A DNA stretch of 64,000 bases from positions 36,453-100,452 of the forward strand of contig QCCU01000005.1 in the NCBI GenBank assembly GCA_003278855.1, in the 5' to 3' direction. Of the stretch, positions 29,013 through 38,060 are shown piece by piece (the stretch's first letter is position 1; every line of letters begins with the position of its first letter). Origin of the DNA: Prochlorococcus sp. AG-347-M23. GTDB taxonomy: Bacteria > Cyanobacteriota > Cyanobacteriia > PCC-6307 > Cyanobiaceae. The notes beneath the pieces are model-generated. The model saw nothing but the letters and a program-made list of their open reading frames with translations. It did not search any database and had not been told where the DNA came from. Both the position numbers and the translations under genes were made by a program.

Positions 29013-30017
29013 ATGCAACCAACCTCATCACCAGTAAAGGTTGGAGTCATAGGTATAGGAAATATGGGCTGGCATCATGCTCGAGTACTCAGTTTACTCA
29101 AAGATGCAAATCTCATTGGAGTAGCAGATCCAAATGAGGAGAGAGGTAAATTAGCTATTGAACAATTTCAATGTGAATGGTTCAAAGATTATAAGGACCT
29201 AATTCCAAAAGTTGATGCTATCTGTATCGCTGTACCTACACTACTTCATCATAAAGTAGGACTAGATTGTCTCAAGGGAGGTGCTAACGTTCTCATTGAA
29301 AAACCAATTGCAGCTAACGAGTTGGAAGCAAAATCTTTAATAGAGGCTGCTAATGCAAATAACTGTCTATTACAAGTTGGGCATATTGAAAGATTTAATC
29401 CTGCTTTTAGAGAATTAAATAAAATAGTAAATAATGAAGAAATTGTTGTTTTAGAAGCAAGGAGGCATAGTCCTCATGCAGACAGAGCAAATGATGTATC
29501 TGTAGTAATGGATTTAATGATTCATGACATTGATCTTATTTTGGAGCTTGTAAACTCAAAAATACAAAAATTAGCAGCAGTTGGAGGAAGAAATAGCGAA
29601 GGATTAATAGATTATGTCAATGCTACTTTAGTTTTTAAAAATAATGTTATTGCAAGCCTAACTGCAAGCAAAATGAGTCATAAAAAAATTAGAAATTTAA
29701 GTGCTCACTGCCAAAAAGGTCTAGTAGAGACTGATTTCTTAAATCACTCTTTACAAATCCATCGAAAGTCTCATGAATCATACACAGCAGAGCATGGAGA
29801 ATTAGTTTATAGAAATGATGGATATGTCGAAGAAGTTAGCACAACCTCCATTGAACCTCTTTATGCAGAATTGGAGCATTTTCTTAAATGCGTGCAGGGT
29901 AAAGAAATTCCTGAGGTAGATGGTGAGCAAGCCTCAAGAGCATTAAAAATTGCTGATTTTATAGAAAGTGCTGTAGATAATTCTGGAGATGCGATTTTAC
30001 TTGAAAATCCCTTCTAA
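29013..30017 (+). CDS. Gfo/Idh/MocA family NAD(P)-dependent oxidoreductase
   Basis: This 334 aa sugar-dehydrogenase-like protein has an N-terminal Rossmann fold (VGVIGIGNMGWHHARVLSLL), the family lysine in VLIEKPIAANE, and the catalytic region MDLMIHDIDLILELV with the conserved Asp/His. The substrate is unknown. Members of this family act on sugars, inositol or, in cyanobacteria, biliverdin, but no specific biliverdin-reductase signature was recognised. It follows the CBS-domain gene by 50 bases and faces psbK. Confidence 0.87.
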   Translation: MQPTSSPVKVGVIGIGNMGWHHARVLSLLKDANLIGVADPNEERGKLAIEQFQCEWFKDYKDLIPKVDAICIAVPTLLHHKVGLDCLKGGANVLIEKPIAANELEAKSLIEAANANNCLLQVGHIERFNPAFRELNKIVNNEEIVVLEARRHSPHADRANDVSVVMDLMIHDIDLILELVNSKIQKLAAVGGRNSEGLIDYVNATLVFKNNVIASLTASKMSHKKIRNLSAHCQKGLVETDFLNHSLQIHRKSHESYTAEHGELVYRNDGYVEEVSTTSIEPLYAELEHFLKCVQGKEIPEVDGEQASRALKIADFIESAVDNSGDAILLENPF

Positions 30018-30043
30018 TAGTAACAATCTAAACTAAAAGAATT

Positions 30044-30184
30044 TTATTTAAATCCAACTGCAGCTTGCCAAACAAACACTAATAAAAAGAAAAATAAAGG
30101 AATCAGTGGAAGAACATCAACAGTTGGAGCAAAGGCCTTATAAGCCTCGGGCAATTCAGCGAATGTATTAAATAGAATGAGCAC
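30044..30184 (-). CDS. psbK: Photosystem II reaction center protein PsbK
   Basis: This is absent from the ORF track but clear by eye: 46 aa, (M)[19 protein letters not shown] followed by [19 protein letters not shown] and AAVGFK. The mature PsbK begins around [11 protein letters not shown], and the single membrane helix follows; the first residues are the cleaved leader. The start is a GTG at 30184, the only plausible one. PsbK lies beside CP43 in photosystem II. It is 33 bases downstream of tgt on the same strand, probably one transcript. Confidence 0.95.
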
Positions 30185-30217
30185 CTTTTTGATAATTTAA
30201 TTAATTATGATAAGACG

Positions 30218-31336
30218 TTACCATGTATGGTGAGCAATAGAGGATGTTTTCCAAGGAGCGAAATCATTTGTAAAACAATTATCTCTAATTGCAGTAGAAA
30301 TTGCATTGGTGAATCTTATTAAGTGAGCAATATTATGCAAACTTATGAGAGTTAGGCCTAATATTTCGTCATTTCTAATTAGATGATGCAAATATGCTCG
30401 AGAATAGGATTTACAGGTTTCGCATCTACAAGTTTTGTCAATCGGAGAAAAGTCATTTTTAAATCGAGCATTTCGCAAATTCAATCTTTCGTCATTAAAA
30501 AATGCAGTCCCATGTCTTCCGAGTCTTGTAGGCAAAACACAGTCAAATATATCGAATCCATTAGCAACAGCTAGAGAAATTTCTTTTAAAGAGCCAATTC
30601 CCATTAAATATCTTGGTTTATTTATTGGTAAGAATTTCGGGACGTAATTAATTACACTATGAATTTCTTCGACTGCCTCGCCAACACTTACACCTCCCAC
30701 TGCTATTCCAGGCAGGTCAAAAGAACTTGTATATTTTGCGCTATATTCTCTCAATCTCGGATACTTTCCACCTTGAACTATACCAAATAATGCTTGATTG
30801 GATTTCTGATGAGTCTCAACACATTTTTGCAACCATGAATGAGTTCTTTGTAATGATTCCTCAATATCATTTTCGTTAGCTGTATGTGGAGGACAATGAT
30901 CAAAAGCCATCGCGACATCCGATCCAAGATCCATTTGAATCTGTATTACTTTTTCAGGTGATAAAAAAACATGACTACCATCTCTTGGATTTTTAAATTC
31001 CACACCTTTGTCAGAAATATTATTTAATTTGGCCAAACTAAAAACTTGATAACCGCCTGAATCAGTAAGAATAGGCTTAGGCCAATTCATGAACTTATGT
31101 ATTCCGCCAGATTCTTTAACTAGTTTTTCTCCAGGTTGTAAATGAAGATGAAAGGTATTTGAGAGAATCATTTCTGATCCTGTAGAGGTTAACTGCTTAG
31201 ATGAAATTCCTTTAACCGTTGCCAAAGTACCCACAGGCATAAATTTTGGGGTGTTTACCTGACCATTTGATGTATGAAATATACCAGTTCTTGCCGCTGT
31301 ATTACTGCAATTCGATGTAATTTCAAATTCAAACAC
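30218..31336 (-). CDS. tgt: Queuine/preQ1 tRNA-guanine transglycosylase
   Basis: Tgt swaps guanine-34 of tRNAs with GUN anticodons for the queuosine precursor preQ1. The 372 aa enzyme has the substrate-pocket aspartate in [12 protein letters not shown], the nucleophile region [20 protein letters not shown], and the zinc site [18 protein letters not shown]. psbK follows it on the same strand. It is divergent from cobS across a spacer of about 50-100 bases, depending on the true cobS start. Confidence 0.96.
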   Translation of the reverse strand: MFEFEITSNCSNTAARTGIFHTSNGQVNTPKFMPVGTLATVKGISSKQLTSTGSEMILSNTFHLHLQPGEKLVKESGGIHKFMNWPKPILTDSGGYQVFSLAKLNNISDKGVEFKNPRDGSHVFLSPEKVIQIQMDLGSDVAMAFDHCPPHTANENDIEESLQRTHSWLQKCVETHQKSNQALFGIVQGGKYPRLREYSAKYTSSFDLPGIAVGGVSVGEAVEEIHSVINYVPKFLPINKPRYLMGIGSLKEISLAVANGFDIFDCVLPTRLGRHGTAFFNDERLNLRNARFKNDFSPIDKTCRCETCKSYSRAYLHHLIRNDEILGLTLISLHNIAHLIRFTNAISTAIRDNCFTNDFAPWKTSSIAHHTW

Positions 31337-31435
31337 GATAATTTATAAAATTTTTTAATCCTTTTTCATTAATCTACCCTATTATTTAGTATTGAATCTA
31401 TTTTTTATCTCATCAAAAAATATTTAATAAAAAAT

Positions 31436-32176
31436 TTGGCAGGATCTTGGATTTTCTATACGACATTTCCAAAGATACCTTTAATTAATCCCGAATTTAA
31501 GAATATTGCACAATTTGCCCCGCCTTTAGGATTTTTGATTGGAACAATACAGAGTTATATCTTTCTTTTTTTCATAACAAACTCATGGTCAATTTATGCA
31601 TCTGCATTAATTTGTTTAGCTTCAGGATATTTAATTACTGGTGGGCTACACATTGATGGTTTAATGGATACTTTCGATGGTATTTTTGCGGGTAAAAAGA
31701 AACGTCTAAAAGCCATGAAAGACAGTAAAGTTGGATCCTTTGGCGTTCAAGCTTTAGTTTTTATAACTTTAATTCAAATTGCTTGCATACTGAAAATTCA
31801 AAACCTAATAATTTTTGCATTACCTATATGCTTATTTTGGGGTAGATTTTCAAATTTATTTTTTATAGAAAAATTTAAATATATGAGTTACAAGAAAAAA
31901 TCTATAAGTCACAAAAAGTTTTGGAATGGTTTTAAGAAAGAATCTTTGATCTCCATTTTTTTTCTCTTAATTTTCATTGCATATCAATTTATTTCAATTA
32001 CATCCCAAGCAATATTAATTAAATTTCTAATTCTTATTTTGATTGGTATTTTTCTAAGCTATTCTATCCCAAACATACTAGGTAATAAAATTGGAGGCTT
32101 CAACGGAGATACCTGCGGTGCAAGTGTTGTACTCGTTGAAACTGCAATGATGTTCATGCATGCAATTCTTTTATAG
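31436..32176 (+). CDS. cobS: Adenosylcobinamide-GDP ribazoletransferase (cobalamin synthase, CobS)
   Basis: CobS is an integral membrane enzyme that joins adenosylcobinamide-GDP to the lower-ligand nucleoside in (pseudo)cobalamin synthesis. The signature GGLHIDGLMDTFDGIFAGKK and RLKAMKDSKVGSFG are present, with several membrane helices and a C-terminal GGFNGDTCGASVVLVETAMM. The given start is TTG, but the frame is open back to a TAA at 31370 and the upstream codons (ESIFYLIKKYLIKN before LAGSWIFY) read like the normal CobS N-terminus, with only ATT, ATC or ATA available as starts. The 3' end overlaps the histidine kinase gene by 23 bases. Confidence 0.92.
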   Translation: MAGSWIFYTTFPKIPLINPEFKNIAQFAPPLGFLIGTIQSYIFLFFITNSWSIYASALICLASGYLITGGLHIDGLMDTFDGIFAGKKKRLKAMKDSKVGSFGVQALVFITLIQIACILKIQNLIIFALPICLFWGRFSNLFFIEKFKYMSYKKKSISHKKFWNGFKKESLISIFFLLIFIAYQFISITSQAILIKFLILILIGIFLSYSIPNILGNKIGGFNGDTCGASVVLVETAMMFMHAILL

Positions 32177-33290
32177 GTAGTTCTAAATAGAAAATATTTT
32201 TCTTCTTAAGATTTTTTGATTTCTCAGTATTATCAATCGAGTTTTTTTCCAGCAAACTCAAATCTCCCCCAATTTGTTTCGCTAATTTCCTCGCCAAAAA
32301 AAGTCCCACACCAGTGCCATCCTTCTTTTTAGCGGCAGATCCTCTAAAACCTTTTTCAAAGATTTTCTCGTTTTCATTTTTGGTTATTTTTTTACCATCA
32401 TCAAATATACAAAGTCCATTACTCGTAATTACTAATCCAATTTCAGCATCTTTTTGGGCATATTTAAAAGCATTTTCTAATAAATTGGCCACAATTTCAG
32501 CAATTACAGCATATTTTGCCTTTAAAGGCGAAATAGTCCAATCTGGCCAAAGACAAGGTTCAGTCCAATCTCTATTCTCCAAGTCTGCATTAGCTTTACC
32601 TCTTTCTAATATTGGCCTCAATAAACTTTGAACAGTTATTACCTTTTTATTATCTAAATTTGGTGGTAATAATAATCTTTCCTCTCCAATTTCCAGAGGA
32701 AGTTGAATAGGTGAATTTAGTTGCGCAAAAGAATCCATATATTGATTAATTTGTTTTTGCTCTATTATCATTCGTTCGACTATTTCAATAGAATCATCAT
32801 CTGAACCAAGTCGTTTTATCAGTAATTTTGCATATGTCCTAATAGCGGCCAATGGATTCCTTAATTGATGGATTATGACATTGACCTGATTTTTTAAATA
32901 ATTGATTTCTTCATTTTTATTTTGACGTTCTAATTCGATAGAGACGCATTTAGCTAAAGATATCGAAAGCGCTTTTAATCTAGAATCAAGAGATACTGGC
33001 CAATTTCCCCCTTTCAAATCAGTTTCTACCCTAAGGACACCAAGTAGAATATCGTTTTCTTGAAGCGGGTACCATCTTCTGTTAGGCGATGAAACCTTTA
33101 GAGAAGGATCATCTTCTATTGATGTAAGTAGCCTATCAATTTGTGGCCATTGACCAATCATTTCAAAGGATGCTTTAGTTCCTTGCTTAGCTGAAGCAAG
33201 ATACATTACCAAATTAGTCACGCCCATTGAACAACCAAAACTTTCTAGCTGTTTACTAATTAATTCTTCAAATTTTTTTGAAAGATTCAT
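32154..33290 (-). CDS. Sensor histidine kinase with GAF-like N-terminal domain
   Basis: This is a soluble two-component kinase of 378 aa. The phosphoacceptor histidine lies in NVIIHQLRNPLAAIRTYAKL (HxxRNPLA form), and the ATPase domain has an N box IVANLLENAFKYA, G1 CIFDDGKKIT and G2 GTGVGLFLARKLAKQIGGD. No membrane helix is seen; the first 140 residues probably form a GAF-like sensor. No response regulator is adjacent, so this is an orphan kinase in this window; its signal is unknown. It overlaps cobS 3' to 3' by 23 bases. Confidence 0.87.
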   Translation of the reverse strand: MNLSKKFEELISKQLESFGCSMGVTNLVMYLASAKQGTKASFEMIGQWPQIDRLLTSIEDDPSLKVSSPNRRWYPLQENDILLGVLRVETDLKGGNWPVSLDSRLKALSISLAKCVSIELERQNKNEEINYLKNQVNVIIHQLRNPLAAIRTYAKLLIKRLGSDDDSIEIVERMIIEQKQINQYMDSFAQLNSPIQLPLEIGEERLLLPPNLDNKKVITVQSLLRPILERGKANADLENRDWTEPCLWPDWTISPLKAKYAVIAEIVANLLENAFKYAQKDAEIGLVITSNGLCIFDDGKKITKNENEKIFEKGFRGSAAKKKDGTGVGLFLARKLAKQIGGDLSLLEKNSIDNTEKSKNLKKKNIFYLELPIKELHA

Positions 33291-33370
33291 AACTAATGAA
33301 ATTTTGAGAAATTAAAAAAAAAACTTGAAAAGGGGCTTGTAAAATATGAAAAAAGTATTAAGATATATAA

Positions 33371-33512
33371 AGAGGTCTGACTTTAGCCAGCCTTAAATAT
33401 GAATATTTAATCATATTTTAAGCTACATCAGGGGTTGATGGGTCCTCTATGTAATTTGAAGTGAATTTAAAATCACATATATAAGATTAGTAAAAAAAAA
33501 TAAGACTAATCT
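33371..33512 (+). promoter_or_regulatory. Structured leader upstream of the DUF3155 gene
   Basis: The 249-base gap before the DUF3155 gene contains two hairpins read on the plus strand. The first, 33389-33424, pairs AGCCTTAAATATG with CATATTTTAAGCT (11 of 13 positions) around a 10-base AT-rich loop, and is flanked by AGAGG (33371) and CCTCT (33444), which could close an outer stem. The second, 33484-33512, is AGATTAGT/ACTAATCT around a 13-base A-rich loop. No T-run follows either, so they are not terminators. A GGAG sequence lies shortly before the ATG. This may be a 5' UTR element or a small RNA. Confidence 0.4.
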
Positions 33513-33539
33513 CAATAATAATTTCAGGAGTACCAATCA

Positions 33540-33908
33540 ATGTCAAAAAAAAGAAAAAGAATCAGCAGAAGAAGATTGGCTGGCCAAAGAGTAATGGCAC
33601 ATGTACCTATTTATCATATCGAAACAGGCAAACATAAACCAGTTACAGCAGCAAGAAGATTCATAGCTGAAAATGGTCTCTCTGCGCCTTCAGTTTTCAA
33701 CGTCAGAAGAAATGAACACACTACCGATAGATTTTTTTGGGGTGAAAAAGGGTTATTCAGCGCCCAATATGCTGAAGAAAATCATTTTCTATTTCCATCA
33801 CTAAAAGTTGTAGTTGAAGGAATTGGTGAAGAAAAAATATTTGAGGGTCTAGAACTTACTGCAGATGATTGGGAAGAGATTGAAGAATATGAATATGCTT
33901 TTGTTTAA
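33540..33908 (+). CDS. DUF3155-family cyanobacterial protein
   Basis: This 122 aa conserved cyanobacterial protein is of unknown function. The N-terminus is very basic (MSKKRKRISRRRLAGQRVMA), then the conserved body HVPIYHIETGKHKPVTAARR, RFFWGEKGLFSAQYAEENHF, and an acidic C-terminus (DDWEEIEEYEYAFV). The basic head suggests nucleic-acid contact (inference). It has a GGAG ribosome-binding site and a long leader with potential hairpins, unusual in this otherwise tightly packed window. Its stop overlaps the convergent hydrolase stop by 4 bases. Confidence 0.8.
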   Translation: MSKKRKRISRRRLAGQRVMAHVPIYHIETGKHKPVTAARRFIAENGLSAPSVFNVRRNEHTTDRFFWGEKGLFSAQYAEENHFLFPSLKVVVEGIGEEKIFEGLELTADDWEEIEEYEYAFV

Positions 33909-34522
33909 AAAATATTACTTATATTTGAACTTATAAAATTAATTAAATTTGAATCAATTTGATGAAATCCATCAAATTCTAATAATTCACAAAATTTAGA
34001 AGACTTACTCTTTACCTTTTCATAAATACTTCTAGAAGCATCAATAGGTACAACGTCATCAAATAAACCATGACTAATAATCAATGGCGAGAATTTTTCT
34101 CCGGGGTACCAGTTGGGGTGAGGATAACCACTACAAGCAACAATTAATCCAAAATTTAGCTTAAATCCTGCATCAATTGCCATTGCCGCCCCCTGAGAGA
34201 AACCCAACAAAATTGTTTTTCTTAATGGAATCTGATCAGTATCAAATTTTTTTAATGTAACTAAAAGTTTATTTACTTCAACCTCAGCTCCATTCCAATC
34301 ATGTGGGTATAATCCATACCACTGTCTTCCCTGACCGCTTGGGTGTAATCCAGGAGCCCTCAAAGAAATCACCTCAAAATCAAGATTTATTTTTTCAGTC
34401 ATCTCCTTTCCAAAGGTCAAAAGGTCATCTGAATCAGCTCCCCAACCATGCATCAAAATAATTCGGTGAGTTGCAGTTTGAGAGCTAATCGAGACAAATT
34501 CATGATTGATAGCATATTTCAT
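33905..34522 (-). CDS. Alpha/beta hydrolase (carboxylesterase/phospholipase family)
   Basis: This is a 205 aa alpha/beta hydrolase of the small carboxylesterase/lysophospholipase (YpfH-like) group. The nucleophile elbow is LLGFSQGAAMAIDAG (GxSxG), the acid lies in ISHGLFDDVVPIDASR, and the histidine near the end in EFDGFHQID. The oxyanion segment RIILMHGWGADSDDL is at the N-terminus. The natural substrate is unknown. It diverges from purH by 33 bases. Confidence 0.84.
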   Translation of the reverse strand: MKYAINHEFVSISSQTATHRIILMHGWGADSDDLLTFGKEMTEKINLDFEVISLRAPGLHPSGQGRQWYGLYPHDWNGAEVEVNKLLVTLKKFDTDQIPLRKTILLGFSQGAAMAIDAGFKLNFGLIVACSGYPHPNWYPGEKFSPLIISHGLFDDVVPIDASRSIYEKVKSKSSKFCELLEFDGFHQIDSNLINFISSNISNIF

Positions 34523-34555
34523 GTTTATATTCTTAAGTAAGTAAACTTTCCCATA

Positions 34556-36109
34556 ATGTCTCCATTAGCTTTAGTTAGTGTCTCTGATAAAAAAAATATA
34601 ATCCCATTTTGTAGGGAATTGGTAGAGCAATTTAATTATAAAATTCTATCAAGTGGAGGAACTGCCAAACATCTTATGGAGGCAAAAATTCCAGTTATTA
34701 AAGTTGCTGATTTTACAAATTCTCCAGAAATTCTTGGAGGAAGAGTTAAAACTTTACATCCGAAAATACACGGGGGGATATTAGCTAAAAGAACTGATGA
34801 GGGTCATAAAAAAGATATAGAAGCTAACAATCTTGAGTTAATTGACTTAGTAGTTGTAAATTTATATCCTTTTAAAAAAACTATAGATCAGGGAGCTAAA
34901 TGGGAAGATGCTATTGAAAATATCGATATCGGAGGGCCATCTATGATTCGTTCTGCAGCAAAAAATCACAAAGATGTTTCCGTTTTAGTAGATCCTAGTC
35001 AGTATCAAAATTTTCTTGAAGAAAGTAAAAAAGGTGAATTAAAAGACTCATATAAAGCAAAATTAGCCCTTGAAGCTTTTCAACACACAGCAGACTATGA
35101 TACTGCAATATCTAATTGGATAAGCAAAGAAAAAGATTTACAATCTTCAAAATATATTGAATCTTATCCACTAATCAAAACCTTAAGATATGGGGAGAAT
35201 CCACATCAAAAAGCTTTCTGGTATGGTTTAAGTAACATTGGATGGAACTCAGCAGAACAATTACAAGGAAAAGACTTAAGTTATAACAATCTATTAGATC
35301 TAGAGGCGGCACTTTCAACAGTTTTAGAATTTGGCTACAAAGAAAAAGATGAACTTACAACCGACATGTTTGCCTCTGTTATTTTAAAACACAATAATCC
35401 TTGTGGTGCCTCTATAAGTAATTCAGCTTCCAAAGCATTTTTGAATGCTTTGGAATGCGACTCTGTTAGTGCATTTGGAGGGATAGTTGCTTTTAATTCA
35501 AACGTTGATTGTGAGACTGCAATGCAACTAAAAGATATTTTCTTAGAGTGTGTCGTCGCTCCATCTTTTGAAGAGGAAGCTTTAGAAATTTTAAAAGTTA
35601 AAAAGAATTTAAGAATTTTAAAGTTTTCAAAAGATCAACTTCCAAAAAAGAATCAAAATTCTACTAAATCAATAATGGGGGGATTACTAGTTCAAGATAC
35701 TGACGATAGTGAAGAAAAAACTGAAAATTGGATTTCAGTAACTAATAAAAATCCGAGTAATCAAATTAACCTAGATCTAAATTTTGCATGGAAAATTTGT
35801 AAACACGTAAAATCCAATGCCATTGTCATTGCAAAAGACCAAAAAACTATTGGCATTGGAGCTGGACAAATGAATAGAGTTGGAGCAGCAAAAATTGCAT
35901 TTAAAGCAGCTGGAAGGTTATGTTCTGATGCTGTCTTGGCCAGCGATGGTTTTTTCCCATTTGCAGATACTGTAGAACTAGCAAATGAACATGGAATAAA
36001 AGCTATTATTCAACCCGGAGGAAGTCTAAGAGACCAAGAAAGTATTGATATGTGTAATTCAAAAGGAATCTCAATGGTATTTACCCAAAAAAGACACTTT
36101 TTACATTAA
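34556..36109 (+). CDS. purH: Bifunctional AICAR transformylase/IMP cyclohydrolase
   Basis: PurH catalyses the last two steps of purine synthesis, formylating AICAR and closing the ring to IMP. The N-terminal cyclohydrolase domain has KILSSGGTAKHLMEAKIPVI and GGRVKTLHPKIHGGILAKR. The larger C-terminal transformylase domain has KTLRYGENPHQKAFWYG, ILKHNNPCGAS and ANEHGIKAIIQPGGSLRDQE. The 517 aa length is normal. It ends one base before the stop of the convergent DoxX-like gene. Confidence 0.97.
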   Translation: MSPLALVSVSDKKNIIPFCRELVEQFNYKILSSGGTAKHLMEAKIPVIKVADFTNSPEILGGRVKTLHPKIHGGILAKRTDEGHKKDIEANNLELIDLVVVNLYPFKKTIDQGAKWEDAIENIDIGGPSMIRSAAKNHKDVSVLVDPSQYQNFLEESKKGELKDSYKAKLALEAFQHTADYDTAISNWISKEKDLQSSKYIESYPLIKTLRYGENPHQKAFWYGLSNIGWNSAEQLQGKDLSYNNLLDLEAALSTVLEFGYKEKDELTTDMFASVILKHNNPCGASISNSASKAFLNALECDSVSAFGGIVAFNSNVDCETAMQLKDIFLECVVAPSFEEEALEILKVKKNLRILKFSKDQLPKKNQNSTKSIMGGLLVQDTDDSEEKTENWISVTNKNPSNQINLDLNFAWKICKHVKSNAIVIAKDQKTIGIGAGQMNRVGAAKIAFKAAGRLCSDAVLASDGFFPFADTVELANEHGIKAIIQPGGSLRDQESIDMCNSKGISMVFTQKRHFLH

Positions 36110-36110
36110 A

Positions 36111-36671
36111 TTATGTTGATTTTGGATAATATGTAATCTTGTTAGTTTTTCTGAATAAAGATAGCCTACCTGGACCTGCACATAGAAAGTAGAGAGAAAT
36201 AGCCCCGTAAATGAAAGACAATTCGAAAGCATAATTATGACCTTCAACCACTGCCAGAGGAAAACCTTCCAATCCAGTATCTAGGAGATGAAAATAAACA
36301 GCAAATGCCATTGTGGAAAATAAACCAAGAGAAGAAAGTCTCGCAAAAATTCCCAGAGCCAATCCTACTGGGCATACTAATTGAGTAATTGCTGCTCCAA
36401 AAGTCCAAATAACAGGGTCACCTGGCAAAAATGGGAAGTACTTACCAACTACAAACTCAGCAAAACCCTGCGGATCCTGAAGTTTCTCTAGGCCATGATG
36501 AATCATCAAAGCACAAAAACCTATCCTTAACACAAAAATCGATAGTTCTCCAAGGATATTCACTTCAGATCCTGAGGATGAATTAGCAACTACAACTTCA
36601 ACCTTTTGAGGCGCTTTAGTTCTATTCATACTTGCAGTTTGAACCTGATTAGTTTGTGCTTTGTCTTCCAT
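36111..36671 (-). CDS. DoxX-family membrane protein
   Basis: This is a 186 aa protein with a polar N-terminus of about 40 residues and four membrane helices (LSIFVLRIGFCALMIHHGLE, FGAAITQLVCPVGLALGIFA and two more). The LRIGFCALMIHHGLEKLQDP start is typical of the DoxX/DoxD family. The function is not established; relatives form redox-linked or quinone-associated membrane complexes. It is not closely coupled to neighbours: convergent with purH (1 base) and 103 bases downstream of ispH on the same strand. Confidence 0.82.
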   Translation of the reverse strand: MEDKAQTNQVQTASMNRTKAPQKVEVVVANSSSGSEVNILGELSIFVLRIGFCALMIHHGLEKLQDPQGFAEFVVGKYFPFLPGDPVIWTFGAAITQLVCPVGLALGIFARLSSLGLFSTMAFAVYFHLLDTGLEGFPLAVVEGHNYAFELSFIYGAISLYFLCAGPGRLSLFRKTNKITYYPKST

Positions 36672-36774
36672 ACTTCATAAATTTTTTAATATTCTAGTTA
36701 ATAAAGTAGATCTTTTGGAATTATCTGACTAATAAATTAAAAAAACTAAGCAAATATATAACTGATTAACCAAT

Positions 36775-37971
36775 TCAGGAAGCAATATCAATTAACTTTT
36801 CAATAACATCTGCAACAACCTTATCAGGAGTGGATGCACCTGAGGTAATTCCAACATTAATTTTTCCACTAGGTAGAAAATTATTTTTAAGTTCTAATTC
36901 TGATCCAAGTGGTTTATGAAATATTGAGTTTTCTTTAACTGATATCCTCTCTGGTGTATCAATATGAAAAGAAGAAATATTTTTATTAATTGCTATTTCT
37001 TGTAGATGAGTAGTATTGGAAGAATTGAAGCCACCAATAACTACTAAAATATCAAGGTCTTCATCCACCAAAGAGAACATTGCATCTTGCCTTTCTTCAG
37101 TTGCATCACAAATAGTATTAAAAGCTAAAAAGTGACTATTTAAGTTTTCTGGTCCAAATTTTTTTAACATCGTTCTTTCAAAAACCTTTCCAATTTCCTC
37201 AGTCTCGCTCTTAAGCATAGTTGTCTGATTTGCAACTCCCACTCTATCTAAATCTTTATCAGGATCAAATCCATTAGAACAAGCTTTAGCAAATTTATTC
37301 ATAAATTCATTTCTATTGCCTCTCCCTAAAATATATTCAGAAACGTAGTTCGCTTCTTCTAGATCAAGTACAACTAAATATTTACCTGCGAATGAACTTG
37401 TAGCGAGAGTCTCTTCATGTTTAAATTTTCCGTGAATAATAGATGTGAAAACATGTTTTTTATGTTTTTCAACTGTATGCCAAACTTTAGAGACCCATGG
37501 ACAAGTTGTATCAATGATATGACAACCTTTCTCATGCAAAAGTTTCATTTCTTGAACAGTAGCTCCGAAAGCAGGGAGTATAACAACATCCCCATTAGAA
37601 ACTAAAGAAAAATCTTTAATTCCATTTTTAGCTGAGATGAATTTTACATTCATTTTTCTTAAATGATCATTAACCGAGGGATTATGAATTATTTCGTTTG
37701 TTATCCAAATATTCTCATTTGGGTAATGTCTTCTAGTTTCATAAGCCATTGCAACAGCTCTTTCAACTCCCCAACAGAAACCGAAGGCTTGGGCCAACTT
37801 GATATTTAGTCTGCCTTTAGTGTAAGTAAAATCATTATCTCTAATAGAACTTATCAAATCACTTTGGTAAGCTTCTTCTAACGCTTGAGCTCTTTTTGTT
37901 GGAGAATCGAAACCCCTTCTATTGTATCTATCAGAATGATGAAGGGATCTTCTAAAAGCTTGAGTATCCAT
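36775..37971 (-). CDS. ispH: 4-hydroxy-3-methylbut-2-enyl diphosphate reductase
   Basis: IspH (LytB) is the last enzyme of the MEP isoprenoid pathway, an Fe-S reductase making IPP and DMAPP. The three cluster cysteines are in [35 protein letters not shown] and [17 protein letters not shown]. At 398 aa it is of the long cyanobacterial/plant type, with an N-terminal extension ([20 protein letters not shown]) absent from E. coli. C-terminal [18 protein letters not shown] is typical. It supplies precursors for carotenoids, the chlorophyll phytyl tail and quinones. Confidence 0.97.
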   Translation of the reverse strand: MDTQAFRRSLHHSDRYNRRGFDSPTKRAQALEEAYQSDLISSIRDNDFTYTKGRLNIKLAQAFGFCWGVERAVAMAYETRRHYPNENIWITNEIIHNPSVNDHLRKMNVKFISAKNGIKDFSLVSNGDVVILPAFGATVQEMKLLHEKGCHIIDTTCPWVSKVWHTVEKHKKHVFTSIIHGKFKHEETLATSSFAGKYLVVLDLEEANYVSEYILGRGNRNEFMNKFAKACSNGFDPDKDLDRVGVANQTTMLKSETEEIGKVFERTMLKKFGPENLNSHFLAFNTICDATEERQDAMFSLVDEDLDILVVIGGFNSSNTTHLQEIAINKNISSFHIDTPERISVKENSIFHKPLGSELELKNNFLPSGKINVGITSGASTPDKVVADVIEKLIDIAS

Positions 37972-38006
37972 TTTCTTATATTACAACGTTTTAAATAATT
38001 TTTCGC

Positions 38007-38039
38007 AAAAAAAAAGAAACCTGACATAAGTCAGGTTTC
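38007..38039 (-). terminator. Intrinsic terminator of amt1
   Basis: Read on the minus strand, just after the amt1 stop, a perfect 10-base stem (GAAACCTGAC/GTCAGGTTTC) with a 4-base loop is followed by nine T residues. This is a textbook Rho-independent terminator. It sits between amt1 and ispH and should insulate the isoprenoid gene from strong ammonium-transporter transcription. Confidence 0.93.
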
Positions 38040-38060
38040 TTAAATCAATTTTAAGTTAGA

